Source: Bradyrhizobiaceae bacterium (GTDB lineage: Bacteria; Pseudomonadota; Alphaproteobacteria; Rhizobiales; Xanthobacteraceae). From it: 56,143 nt of DNA. Location of the stretch: assembly GCA_947479905.1 (NCBI GenBank), contig CANKBJ010000008.1, positions 1 through 56,143 of the forward strand. The letters run 5' to 3'. Under the pieces are notes generated by a model, which was not told where the DNA came from, ran no database searches, and worked only from the letters and a program-made list of their open reading frames with translations. Position 1 is the stretch's first letter. Every line of letters begins with the position of its first letter. The position numbers and the translations under genes were made by a program. Positions 41,639 through 49,371 of the stretch are shown here, piece after piece.

Positions 41639-43015
41639 ATGCGCGCCAACTCGCTCGCGCTGCGCCTGTTCGTCTCGGCCACCGCCTGGGCGGTGGTGAT
41701 CCTGCTGATCACCGGCATCGTTCTGTCCTCGCTTTACCGGCAGGCGGTGGAACGCGCCTTCGACCGAAGGCTAGGTGTCTATCTGCGCACCTTGGTCGCC
41801 GATGTCGCGTCGCCCGACGAGAGCAGCGACAGGGCCGCGCCGGCGCTCGGCGAGCCGTTGTTCGAACTGCCGCTGTCGGGCTGGTACTGGCAGGTGACAC
41901 GGCTCGATCCGGGCAGGAGCGAGGTACGCGCGTCGCGCTCGCTGTGGGACGGCGGGCTGCCGCGCTTGCAGGACCTCGGCGTCGCCGCCGGCGCCGACGG
42001 TTCGCGGCAGGGTTACGCCACAGGACCGGAAGATCAGCGCTTGCGCCTGGTCGAGCGCAACATCGACCTTGGCGAGGAGGGCCACTTTCTCGTGGTGGTC
42101 GCCGGCGACGCGGCCGAGATCAGCGGCGAAACGCGCTCGTTCGATCAGGCTCTGGCCGTCACCTTTGCAATTCTGGCGGCCGTGCTGCTGCTCACCACCA
42201 TGTTTCAGGTTCGCTTCGGTCTGGCGCCGCTCAAGCGCATCACCGACAGCCTCGCCGCCATTCGCGCCGGCGCGGCCGAACGTCTCGCCGGGCAATTTCC
42301 GGTCGAGATCGACCCGTTGGCGCGGGAGACCAATGCACTGATCGACGCCAACAAGGAAATCGTCGAACGCGCGCGCACCCATGTCGGCAATCTCGCGCAT
42401 GCGCTGAAGACGCCGTTGTCGGTGATGGTGAACGAGGCCAATGCGCGCGGCGACGATCCCTTGGCGCTCAAGGTTCTGGAGCAGGCGGCGATCATGCGCG
42501 ATCAGGTCACGCGCCATCTCGAGCGCGCGCGGCTGGCGGCGCGGCTGACCGTGATCGGCTCGGTGACCGACGTGACGCCAGTGGTGACAGCTTTGGCGCG
42601 CACCATGGAGAAGATCCATCGCGACCGCGCGATCGTCATCGAGGTGCGTGGCGGCGAGGACATGCGCTTTCGCGGCGAGCGCGCCGACCTCGAAGAAATG
42701 ATCGGCAATCTGGTCGACAATGCCTGCAAATGGGCGGCCTCGCACGTGACCATCGAGGTGATGCGCGAAAAGCGCGCGGCAACGGGCGACGACCATGTGC
42801 TGCGTTTCGTGGTCGATGACGATGGCCACGGCCTGTCGGCATCGGAACGCGAACAGGCCGGCCGGCGCGGCCGCCGGCTGGACGAGACCAAGCCCGGCTC
42901 GGGGCTGGGTCTGTCGATTGTGGTCGAACTGGCAGCGCTCTATGGCGGCGAACTCAAGCTCGGCACCGCGCCGCTGGGTGGCCTGCGCGCGGAACTGGTG
43001 CTACCGGCGGGGTGA
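41639..43015 (+). CDS. PhoQ/FeuQ-like sensor histidine kinase
   Basis: 458 aa. TM1 about 11-33, a periplasmic domain (about 34-175) rich in acidic residues, TM2 about 177-198, HAMP, then an atypical phospho-acceptor NLAHALKTPLSVM, N-box LVDNACKWA and G boxes DDDGHGL and PGSGLGLSIV. HALKTPL instead of HELRTPL is characteristic of the PhoQ/FeuQ branch. The acidic sensor region may bind divalent cations or respond to osmolarity. Confidence 0.93.
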   Translation: MRANSLALRLFVSATAWAVVILLITGIVLSSLYRQAVERAFDRRLGVYLRTLVADVASPDESSDRAAPALGEPLFELPLSGWYWQVTRLDPGRSEVRASRSLWDGGLPRLQDLGVAAGADGSRQGYATGPEDQRLRLVERNIDLGEEGHFLVVVAGDAAEISGETRSFDQALAVTFAILAAVLLLTTMFQVRFGLAPLKRITDSLAAIRAGAAERLAGQFPVEIDPLARETNALIDANKEIVERARTHVGNLAHALKTPLSVMVNEANARGDDPLALKVLEQAAIMRDQVTRHLERARLAARLTVIGSVTDVTPVVTALARTMEKIHRDRAIVIEVRGGEDMRFRGERADLEEMIGNLVDNACKWAASHVTIEVMREKRAATGDDHVLRFVVDDDGHGLSASEREQAGRRGRRLDETKPGSGLGLSIVVELAALYGGELKLGTAPLGGLRAELVLPAG

Positions 43016-43121
43016 GGGGCCTGACGCCGGACTTTTGCCCCAATCCTCCCGTTTCGATAGACTTCAAGTTCCGCCGCTCGGCGGGTCAGTCCGTTTAATG
43101 TGTCGATTTCCGGGGGTTGCA

Positions 43122-43613
43122 ATGTCCGCGCTCAAATTCGTCGCCATCGCCGTAGCGGGCCTGTAGCTGGCCGCCTGCGCCGGTAGTCCGGATGGCTCGG
43201 GCCCCGGCCCGCGTGAAAACACCGGCACCCTGCTGGGGGCCGGCACCGGTGCGCTTCTTGGCGCAGCCGTGGCGGGCGGCGGCACCGGCAACCGGCTGGC
43301 CGGCGCGGCCATTGGCGGCCTTTTGGGTGGCGTGATCGGCAACCGGATCGGCGCCTCCCTCGACGACGAAGACAAGAGGCGGGCTTATGCGGCCCTGATG
43401 GACGCCCTTGAGCGCAGCCCGTCCGGCGCGCCGGTCTCATGGAAAAACCCGGATTCCGGGCGTTATGGCACCATCGTGCCGGGCCCCAGTTATCAGGAAA
43501 GGGGGCATGATTGCCGGTCTTTCACCCACACCATCTATATCGATGGCCGGCCGCAGACCGCGCGCGGCACCGCCTGCCGCAACCCGGATGGAACCTGGAC
43601 GCCGCTAAGCTAG
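43122..43613 (+). pseudogene. Glycine-zipper lipoprotein gene with an amber codon in the signal peptide
   Basis: ATG 43122 starts MSALKFVAIAVAGL, then TAG (43164-43166), then LAACAGSPDGSG: a perfect lipobox directly after an in-frame stop. The frame stays open through a glycine-zipper 2TM segment (LLGAGTGALLGAAVAGGG, AAIGGLLGGVIGNRIGA) and a 17-kDa-antigen-like C-terminus with DCRSFTHTIYIDGRPQTARGTACRNPDGTW to 43613. One base change (for example TCG to TAG) explains it. Internal GTG/CTG starts would lack the signal peptide. Outer-membrane lipoprotein if read through. Confidence 0.8.
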
Positions 43614-43716
43614 AGCGTTTTCGAGCGAAGTGGGCGCCGGTTCGCGTGAAGAAAACGCGACAAAACAAAAGACTAAAGCCCCGGCTTTGATTCTATCAAA
43701 GCCGGAGAGGCTCTAG
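43610..43716 (-). repeat. 107-bp dispersed intergenic repeat, copy 2 (inverted relative to 14716)
   Basis: Reverse complement of the element at 14716-14821 with one indel and a few substitutions. Runs from CTAGAGCGTTTTCGAGCG to the hairpin GGCTTTGAT/ATCAAAGCC and CTCTAG. Lies between the lipoprotein gene and the CtrA-type box. Confidence 0.85.
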
Positions 43717-43732
43717 ATTTTGAACGGCATCC

Positions 43733-43748
43733 TTAATGCGTTCTTAAC
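43733..43748 (+). promoter_or_regulatory. CtrA-type box TTAA-N7-TTAAC
   Basis: TTAATGCGTTCTTAAC is an exact match to the full CtrA recognition pattern of alphaproteobacteria, 53 nt before the ATG of the 468-aa unknown gene. CtrA is the cell-cycle master regulator; a PleC-like kinase, part of its upstream pathway, is encoded near the right end of the window. Confidence 0.6.
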
Positions 43749-43800
43749 GCAGCGCGAGGTATCAAAGTCCGTGTAAATTCAAACGCGGGCAGAGCCGGCG

Positions 43801-45207
43801 ATGGCGGGCGCCGACAGGATTGAACGGCTGCAACTGTTCTTGCGCGAGCTATCGCCGCAAGCGCGGTCGATGCTGATTGCCGAGTTCGAGCGCACGCTGT
43901 TGCGCGGCGAAGAGCTGGGCTCGGCCGATCTGGTGTTGCAGGAATTGCGGCGCCTCGCCCGCGACCAGCGCGAAGGCGCGCCGCGCGTCGGCCACAGCGC
44001 CCGGCTGTTTTTCAAACCGCTCGAACCGTTCCTGGTCGACGATCCCGGCCAGCACCGCCATCTCGGCCGCATCTCGCGCTCGTCGCTCGACATGCTGTGG
44101 ACCTGGATCAGCCGCGACGTTCTTCCGGACGACGCGACGGCGGTCGACAAGATCGTGAACGCGGCGGTGCTCGACGGCGACACCGAGAAGGCGAATTACT
44201 TCGTCCGGGCCTTCCAGGATCGCGTCGCGGTGGCGCTGGCCGATCAACTGCGCAGTGCCGATAACGACGACAAGATGCGCCGCCGCATGCTGGCGCAGAT
44301 CGGCACCCAACGCGCCGGTGAGGACGTCGCAACCTTGAAATGCGTTCTCAATGCGCGCGACGGTTTGAGCGCGATGGGCGCCAACCTGCCCCTGCAGGTC
44401 GGCAACCTGGCCGCCAAGCAACTAGACGACTGCAAGACCTTGATCGAGAAAACCGCTGCGCCGGGAAGCGAGGTATTTCTTTATTCGCTGTTGACGGTGA
44501 TGAACCGCCTGTCGGCGCCCTGGCAACTGATCCGCCTCGGCGTCAAGGCGGCGGGCAGCGACACGGCCGCGCGCGTTGCCGAAACCCCCTATGGCATGGC
44601 GGTGAACATCGTCCTGTCCGAGTTGGAGCGGCAGGTTGGCGAATTGCGCGACGATTTGCGCAGCGGCCGCGGCGTCGCGGTCGGCGCGCTGCTCAAGACC
44701 ATTCACGATTCCGCGCGGGGCCTGCGCACGGAACTAAATATGCCGATGGACTCAAGCTGGGGCCGGGCTCTGTCCGGCTTGCGCAGCCAGATCGGCGACA
44801 CACTGCGGCTTGAAATCGACTCGATGCCCGGCCGGGTGCGACGCCTGTTGAAGCCGCGCGCCGTCGGCGAGATCCGGGCCAACAGCACGCTCGATCCGAC
44901 CGAAGTGACCGAGACCGAAGCGCTGGTCACTTTCGTCGGTACCTGCCGCCATTTCGCCGGCGAACTGGCCATCAACGAAATGACGCAGCGGACCTTCTCC
45001 GAGCTTCAGCAATATCTCGATAATGCCACGCGCGGGCTGCTCGAAGCCTTGCGTCATGCGACGCCGAACGAGCGGAGCTTCCGCCAGTCGCAGGTCGACA
45101 CGGCGGTGCGGCTATGCGCCACGGTGTTCGGGCGCGATTACGCGGCCCAGCTCGGCAAGGCCGCGGAAATCGCCGCTGCCGGCGACCGCAAGGCGGCGCG
45201 CGGCTGA
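43801..45207 (+). CDS. Conserved hypothetical protein, candidate CtrA target
   Basis: 468 aa, mostly helical, no signal peptide or membrane helix. Recognisable stretches: GADRIERLQLFLRELSPQARSMLIAEFERTLLRGEE, SARLFFKPLEPFLVDDPGQ, SLDMLWTWISRDVLP and a C-terminal VGTCRHFAGELAINEMTQRTFSELQQYLDN. Orthologues exist in Rhizobiales from memory, without assigned function. It stands alone between repeat 2 and ccmI, with a perfect CtrA-type box upstream. Confidence 0.8.
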   Translation: MAGADRIERLQLFLRELSPQARSMLIAEFERTLLRGEELGSADLVLQELRRLARDQREGAPRVGHSARLFFKPLEPFLVDDPGQHRHLGRISRSSLDMLWTWISRDVLPDDATAVDKIVNAAVLDGDTEKANYFVRAFQDRVAVALADQLRSADNDDKMRRRMLAQIGTQRAGEDVATLKCVLNARDGLSAMGANLPLQVGNLAAKQLDDCKTLIEKTAAPGSEVFLYSLLTVMNRLSAPWQLIRLGVKAAGSDTAARVAETPYGMAVNIVLSELERQVGELRDDLRSGRGVAVGALLKTIHDSARGLRTELNMPMDSSWGRALSGLRSQIGDTLRLEIDSMPGRVRRLLKPRAVGEIRANSTLDPTEVTETEALVTFVGTCRHFAGELAINEMTQRTFSELQQYLDNATRGLLEALRHATPNERSFRQSQVDTAVRLCATVFGRDYAAQLGKAAEIAAAGDRKAARG

Positions 45208-45332
45208 TCGCCGCCGGACGGCACCTCCATCGATTGATCCATTTGATCCAACGCATTGCGGCCTCGATCGCGGCTGATGTATCCACGCCCGGCTGTTGTT
45301 TTCCCGGCCGGGAAAGTGGATAGATTTGCCGC

Positions 45333-46472
45333 ATGACCCTTTGGCTCGCATTTGCGCTGATGACCGCGGCGGCGATTTTCGCCGTCCTATGGCCGCTGAG
45401 CCGGCGCGGCGTTGCCACCGGCGGCAGCGACATTGCGGTCTATCGCGATCAACTCGATGAGATCGCCCGTGACCGGGCATCCGGCCTGATCGGCGAGGCT
45501 GAGGCGGAGGCCGCCAAGGTCGAAGTCTCGCGCCGGCTGATCGCCGCCGCCGATGCTGCGGCGGCCGACAAGATCGCCGGCGATCGGTCCCCGCTCTGGC
45601 GCCGGCGCGCCACCGCATTGACCGGGCTGTTGCTGCTGCCGCTCGGCGCGGCCGCGATCTATCTCGCGCTTGGTTCGCCGCAAATGGCCGACCGGCCGTC
45701 AGCCACGCAGGGTCGCACCCTGCCGCAGGATACCTCGATTCAAAATCTGGTCAGTCAGGTCGAGGCGCATCTCGCGCGCAATCCGGACGATGCGCGCGGC
45801 TACGAAGTGGTGGCGCCGGTCTATCTGCGGCTCGGTCGTTTTGCCGACGCGGTGATGGCGCGCCGCCGGCTGCTCGCGCTCGCCGGCGAAACCGCGGAGC
45901 GGCAGGCCGATCTCGGCGAGGCAGTGGCGGCGGCGGCGAATGGCGTGATCACGGTCGAGGCCAAGGCCGCGTTCGATCGTGCGCTGGCGCTCGACCCGGC
46001 CGAACTGAAATCGAAATATTACACCGGTATCGCCGCCGAGCAGGATGGCGACAAACCGAAAGCGGCGGCGATCTGGACAGACATGCTCAAGGCCGGGCCG
46101 CCGGATGCGCCCTGGGTACCGGTGGTCCGCGAAGCCTTGACGCGCATCGGCGCCGCGCCGCCTGTCGCGGTTCTGCCGCCGATCGCGGCGACGCCAGGAC
46201 CGAACGCCGCCGACATTGCCGCCGCGGGCGGCATGAACGAGAAAGACCGCGGCGACATGATCCGCGGCATGGTGGCCCGCCTCGCCGATAAACTTAAAGA
46301 AGACGGTCGCGATCTCGAAGGCTGGCAGCGCCTGCTGCGCGCCTATCTGGTTCTCGGCGAACGTGACAAGGCGAACGCCGCCGCCGCGGACGCCAGAAAG
46401 GCGCTGGCCGGCGAGCCCGATAAATTGCGCCAGCTTGGCGACTTGATCAAAAGCATGGGACTCGACGGCTGA
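45333..46472 (+). CDS. ccmI: Cytochrome c biogenesis protein CcmI (CycH)
   Basis: 379 aa. Two membrane helices (LAFALMTAAAIFAVLWPL, about 4-22, and ALTGLLLLPLGAAAIYLAL, about 95-115) enclose the CcmI loop YRDQLDEIARDRASGLIGEAEAEAAKVEVSRRLI; a periplasmic TPR domain follows (AVMARRRLLALAGE, AKAAFDRALALDPAE). It delivers apocytochrome c to the heme ligation complex. In related rhizobia ccmE, ccmF and ccmH come next, but here the Do protease follows directly. Confidence 0.93.
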   Translation: MTLWLAFALMTAAAIFAVLWPLSRRGVATGGSDIAVYRDQLDEIARDRASGLIGEAEAEAAKVEVSRRLIAAADAAAADKIAGDRSPLWRRRATALTGLLLLPLGAAAIYLALGSPQMADRPSATQGRTLPQDTSIQNLVSQVEAHLARNPDDARGYEVVAPVYLRLGRFADAVMARRRLLALAGETAERQADLGEAVAAAANGVITVEAKAAFDRALALDPAELKSKYYTGIAAEQDGDKPKAAAIWTDMLKAGPPDAPWVPVVREALTRIGAAPPVAVLPPIAATPGPNAADIAAAGGMNEKDRGDMIRGMVARLADKLKEDGRDLEGWQRLLRAYLVLGERDKANAAAADARKALAGEPDKLRQLGDLIKSMGLDG

Positions 46473-46502
46473 CGCAAGCGCCTTTGCGCCACATATTTCA
46501 AG

Positions 46503-46537
46503 CCAAATACCTTTTCTTTCGAACCAAATACCTTTTC
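46503..46537. promoter_or_regulatory. Phased 14-bp direct repeats upstream of the Do protease gene
   Basis: CCAAATACCTTTTC occurs at 46503-46516 and exactly again at 46524-46537, 21 bp apart (two helical turns), in the ccmI-degP gap and 115 nt before the ATG. This is the geometry of tandem OmpR-type regulator sites; the regulator encoded downstream of degP is a candidate. Confidence 0.55.
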
Positions 46538-46651
46538 CCCACCTTACCAAAGTTTAATCCCCCCGACAGGACGCTGTAAGGCTCATCCCCCCATCTTGAC
46601 GTTCGAAACGGCGCGCTGGCGCGCCTCCCGAATTGAGATGGAGATTTCCCG

Positions 46652-48238
46652 ATGAACCCGAGCATTGCCCCCGCTCCCCAGCCGCCGCAAAACTCCCAGC
46701 CTGAACAGAAGCGACGCCTGCTGTCCGCGCGCCGCGTCATTCTGCTCGCCACCACGATTGCCAGCCTCGGCGCCGCCGCGCTGGTGATCGCACCCGGCCT
46801 CAATCCGCAGGGCGGCTATTCCGGCGCGATGGCGCAGAACCTGACCGAGCAGGCGCGCAAGTTGCCGGCCCCGATCGGCTTTGCCGATATCGTCGCCAAG
46901 GTGAAGCCGGCGGTCATGTCGGTGCGCGTCAAGGTCGATGGCGGTTCGCAGACCACCGGCCTCGGCGGCGAAAACATGGAAAACGTGCCGCCGCAACTGC
47001 GCGAATTCTTCCGCCGCTTCGGCATGCCGAACGGTGAGGAGGGCCAGGGCCGGACGCCGCAGCGCGGTCCGCGCGGTGGCCGCAACACCATCACCGGTCA
47101 GGGCTCGGGCTTCTTCATCTCGGCCGACGGCTATGCCGTGACCAACAATCACGTTGTCGAAAAGGCCGAGAGCGTCGAAGTCACCACCGACGACGGCAAG
47201 ATTCACACCGCCAAGGTGATCGGCACCGATCCGCGCACCGATCTCGCTCTCATCAAGGTCGAAGGCGGCTCGTTCCCTTACGTCAATCTCGCAGGCAGCC
47301 CGCCGCGTATCGGCGACTGGGTGATCGCGGTCGGCAATCCGTTCGGCCTCGGCGGCACCGTTACCGCCGGCATCGTCTCGGCGCGCGGCCGTGACATCGG
47401 CGCCGGCGCCTATGACGATTTCATCCAGATCGATGCGCCGGTGAACAAGGGCAACTCGGGTGGGCCGACCTTCGACACCGAAGGCAACGTGATCGGCGTC
47501 AACACGGCGATCTTCTCGCCCTCGGGTGGTTCGGTCGGCATTGCCTTCGCGATCCCGTCGGACACCGTCAAGACCGTCGTCGCCCAGCTCAAGGATCATG
47601 GCACGGTGACGCGCGGCTGGATCGGCGTTCAAATCCAGCCGGTGACACCCGACATCGCCGACAGCCTTGGCCTCAAGAAAGTGACCGGCGCGCTGGTTGC
47701 CGAACCGCAGGCCGACGGCCCGGCGAAGAAGGCCGGTATCGAGGCCGGCGATATCATCACCGCCGTCAATGGCGACGAAGTAAAGGATGCCCGCGATCTC
47801 GCCAAGAAGATCGGCGCGCTGCCGCCGAAGTCCAACGTCAAGCTCACGATCTTGCACAAGGGCGCCGAGAAGACGGTGACGCTCGCGCTCGGCGAACTGC
47901 CGAACAGCAAAGAGGCGCGCGTGAATACCGACAGCAATGACGGCAACGGCGTCGACATCGGCAAGCTCGGCCTGACGCTGGCGCCCGCCGCCCGTGTCGC
48001 CGGCGCCGGCGCCGAAGGCGTCGTGGTCACCGGAGTCGATTCCTCCGGCGCCGCGGCCGACCAGGGTTTCGCCACCGGCGACGTTATTCTTGAAGTCGCC
48101 GGCAAATCGGTCTCGACGCCGGCCGACGTTCGCAGCGCGATCGCCGGCGCCAGGACCGGCGGCAAGCGCACCGTCCTGTTGCGCGTGAAGAAGGGCGACA
48201 ACACCCGTTTCGTCGCGCTGCCGGTCGGCAATGGCTGA
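46652..48238 (+). CDS. degP: Do-family periplasmic serine protease (DegP/MucD-like)
   Basis: 528 aa. N-terminal signal anchor (RRVILLATTIASLGAAALVIAPGL), protease domain with catalytic His in GYAVTNNHVVEKA, Asp in DPRTDLALIKV and Ser in NKGNSGGPTFD, then two PDZ domains (about 320-410 and 430-525). It degrades or refolds damaged envelope proteins. Followed by a terminator and then a regulator/kinase pair and glnE, the standard rhizobial order. Confidence 0.95.
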   Translation: MNPSIAPAPQPPQNSQPEQKRRLLSARRVILLATTIASLGAAALVIAPGLNPQGGYSGAMAQNLTEQARKLPAPIGFADIVAKVKPAVMSVRVKVDGGSQTTGLGGENMENVPPQLREFFRRFGMPNGEEGQGRTPQRGPRGGRNTITGQGSGFFISADGYAVTNNHVVEKAESVEVTTDDGKIHTAKVIGTDPRTDLALIKVEGGSFPYVNLAGSPPRIGDWVIAVGNPFGLGGTVTAGIVSARGRDIGAGAYDDFIQIDAPVNKGNSGGPTFDTEGNVIGVNTAIFSPSGGSVGIAFAIPSDTVKTVVAQLKDHGTVTRGWIGVQIQPVTPDIADSLGLKKVTGALVAEPQADGPAKKAGIEAGDIITAVNGDEVKDARDLAKKIGALPPKSNVKLTILHKGAEKTVTLALGELPNSKEARVNTDSNDGNGVDIGKLGLTLAPAARVAGAGAEGVVVTGVDSSGAAADQGFATGDVILEVAGKSVSTPADVRSAIAGARTGGKRTVLLRVKKGDNTRFVALPVGNG

Positions 48239-48690
48239 ATTTGAAATTTCCAATTGGGGATGCATCGCCGGCAACCGTCGCCCTCGCCAGCGGTGCAGCC
48301 TCAACGGGACGGGCCTCGTGCCCGTCCCGGCTTTTTATTCCGCCAACGCGCCTCACGGCGAACGCTGGCGACCGAGCTTCACCCTGGCAACCGTCGCCCC
48401 CGCTGGGGTGGGGTCGTAGAGGGGGTGGCGGGCCAGTCCCGCTACCCCCTCGCGTACGACGCGGACGAGACCAGTGTGGGGAAGCGACCTGCGAGGCCAA
48501 TGAGCTTGCGGCAGGACCGCGAATAGCGAGGCGACGTATTTTATAACGATTGGCCGGACCGTTTCGACGCGCTGCTGTCAGAACGCCGCCGAATCGCCTG
48601 GAAATGGTGTAACCGATGCCTACTTATGTGGGGAATTACGGGCAACGCGCGGCTGGCCGGTCGGGCGATGCGCAACCGGATCGGGTCACC
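48239..48690. other. Intergenic region between degP and the response regulator
   Basis: Contains the degP terminator (48306-48336) and a repeated GGCAACCGTCGCCC (48270-48283 and 48386-48399). An in-frame ATG at 48616 could extend the regulator by 25 residues. No other gene or clear promoter seen. Confidence 0.5.
48306..48336 (+). terminator. Rho-independent terminator after degP
   Basis: A 9-bp perfect GC stem GGGACGGGC / GCCCGTCCC with a 5-nt loop, followed by GGCTTTTTA. Confidence 0.88.
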
Positions 48691-49371
48691 ATGCGGCTTC
48701 TGATCATCGAGGACGACCGCGACGCGGCCGACTATCTGGTCAAGGCGTTTCGCGAGGTCGGCCACGTCGCGGAAGCCGCGCATGACGGCGAGGACGGCTT
48801 GGCGCGGGCGCTCGATACGCCATACGACGTCCTGATCGTCGACCGCATGCTGCCGAAGCTCGATGGCCTTGCGGTTATCGGGACCTTGCGCGCCAAGGGC
48901 ATCGAGACGCCCGCGCTGATTCTGTCGGCGCTCGGCCAGGTCGACGACCGCGTCAAAGGTCTTCGTGCCGGCGGCGACGACTATCTGCCGAAACCTTATT
49001 CCTTCTCCGAACTGCTGGCGCGGATCGAAGTGCTGGCGCGCCGCCGCGGCGGCAGCAAGGAGGAAACCGAATTGCGCGTCGGCAATTTGCATCTCGACCG
49101 GCTTTCTCACTCCGTGCGCCGCGGCGAGGACGAGATCACCTTGCAGCCGCGTGAATTTCGCCTGTTGGAATATTTGATGCAGCATGCCGGTCAGGTGGTG
49201 ACCCGCACCATGCTTCTGGAAAACGTATGGGATTATCATTTCGACCCGCAAACCAACGTGATCGACGTTCACATCTCGCGTTTGCGCTCGAAAATCGATA
49301 AAGGTTTCTCCCAGCCGCTTTTGCACACTATTCGCGGCACGGGGTACATGATCCGTGACGGCGCTCGGTAA
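48691..49371 (+). CDS. OmpR-family response regulator
   Basis: 226 aa from ATG 48691 (RLLIIEDDRDAADYLVKAF). Phospho-Asp in VLIVDRMLPKLDG, Ser in ILSALG, Lys in LPKPYSFSE; C-terminal winged helix LQPREFRLLEYLMQHAGQVVTRTMLLENVWDYHFDPQTNVIDVH. The residues D-R-M-L-P-K and the LSALG switch are typical of the DegP-linked CpxR/TctD-like regulators. It overlaps the kinase gene by 17 nt. The extended start at 48616 is possible. Confidence 0.93.
   Translation: MRLLIIEDDRDAADYLVKAFREVGHVAEAAHDGEDGLARALDTPYDVLIVDRMLPKLDGLAVIGTLRAKGIETPALILSALGQVDDRVKGLRAGGDDYLPKPYSFSELLARIEVLARRRGGSKEETELRVGNLHLDRLSHSVRRGEDEITLQPREFRLLEYLMQHAGQVVTRTMLLENVWDYHFDPQTNVIDVHISRLRSKIDKGFSQPLLHTIRGTGYMIRDGAR

Noticed and set aside
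12625-43613. Recoding of TAG as a sense codon throughout the genome
   Set aside because: TAG ends normal genes here (for example the hybrid kinase at 1610-1612, the tape measure and the 120-aa immunity gene), so it acts as a stop; local suppression remains untested.
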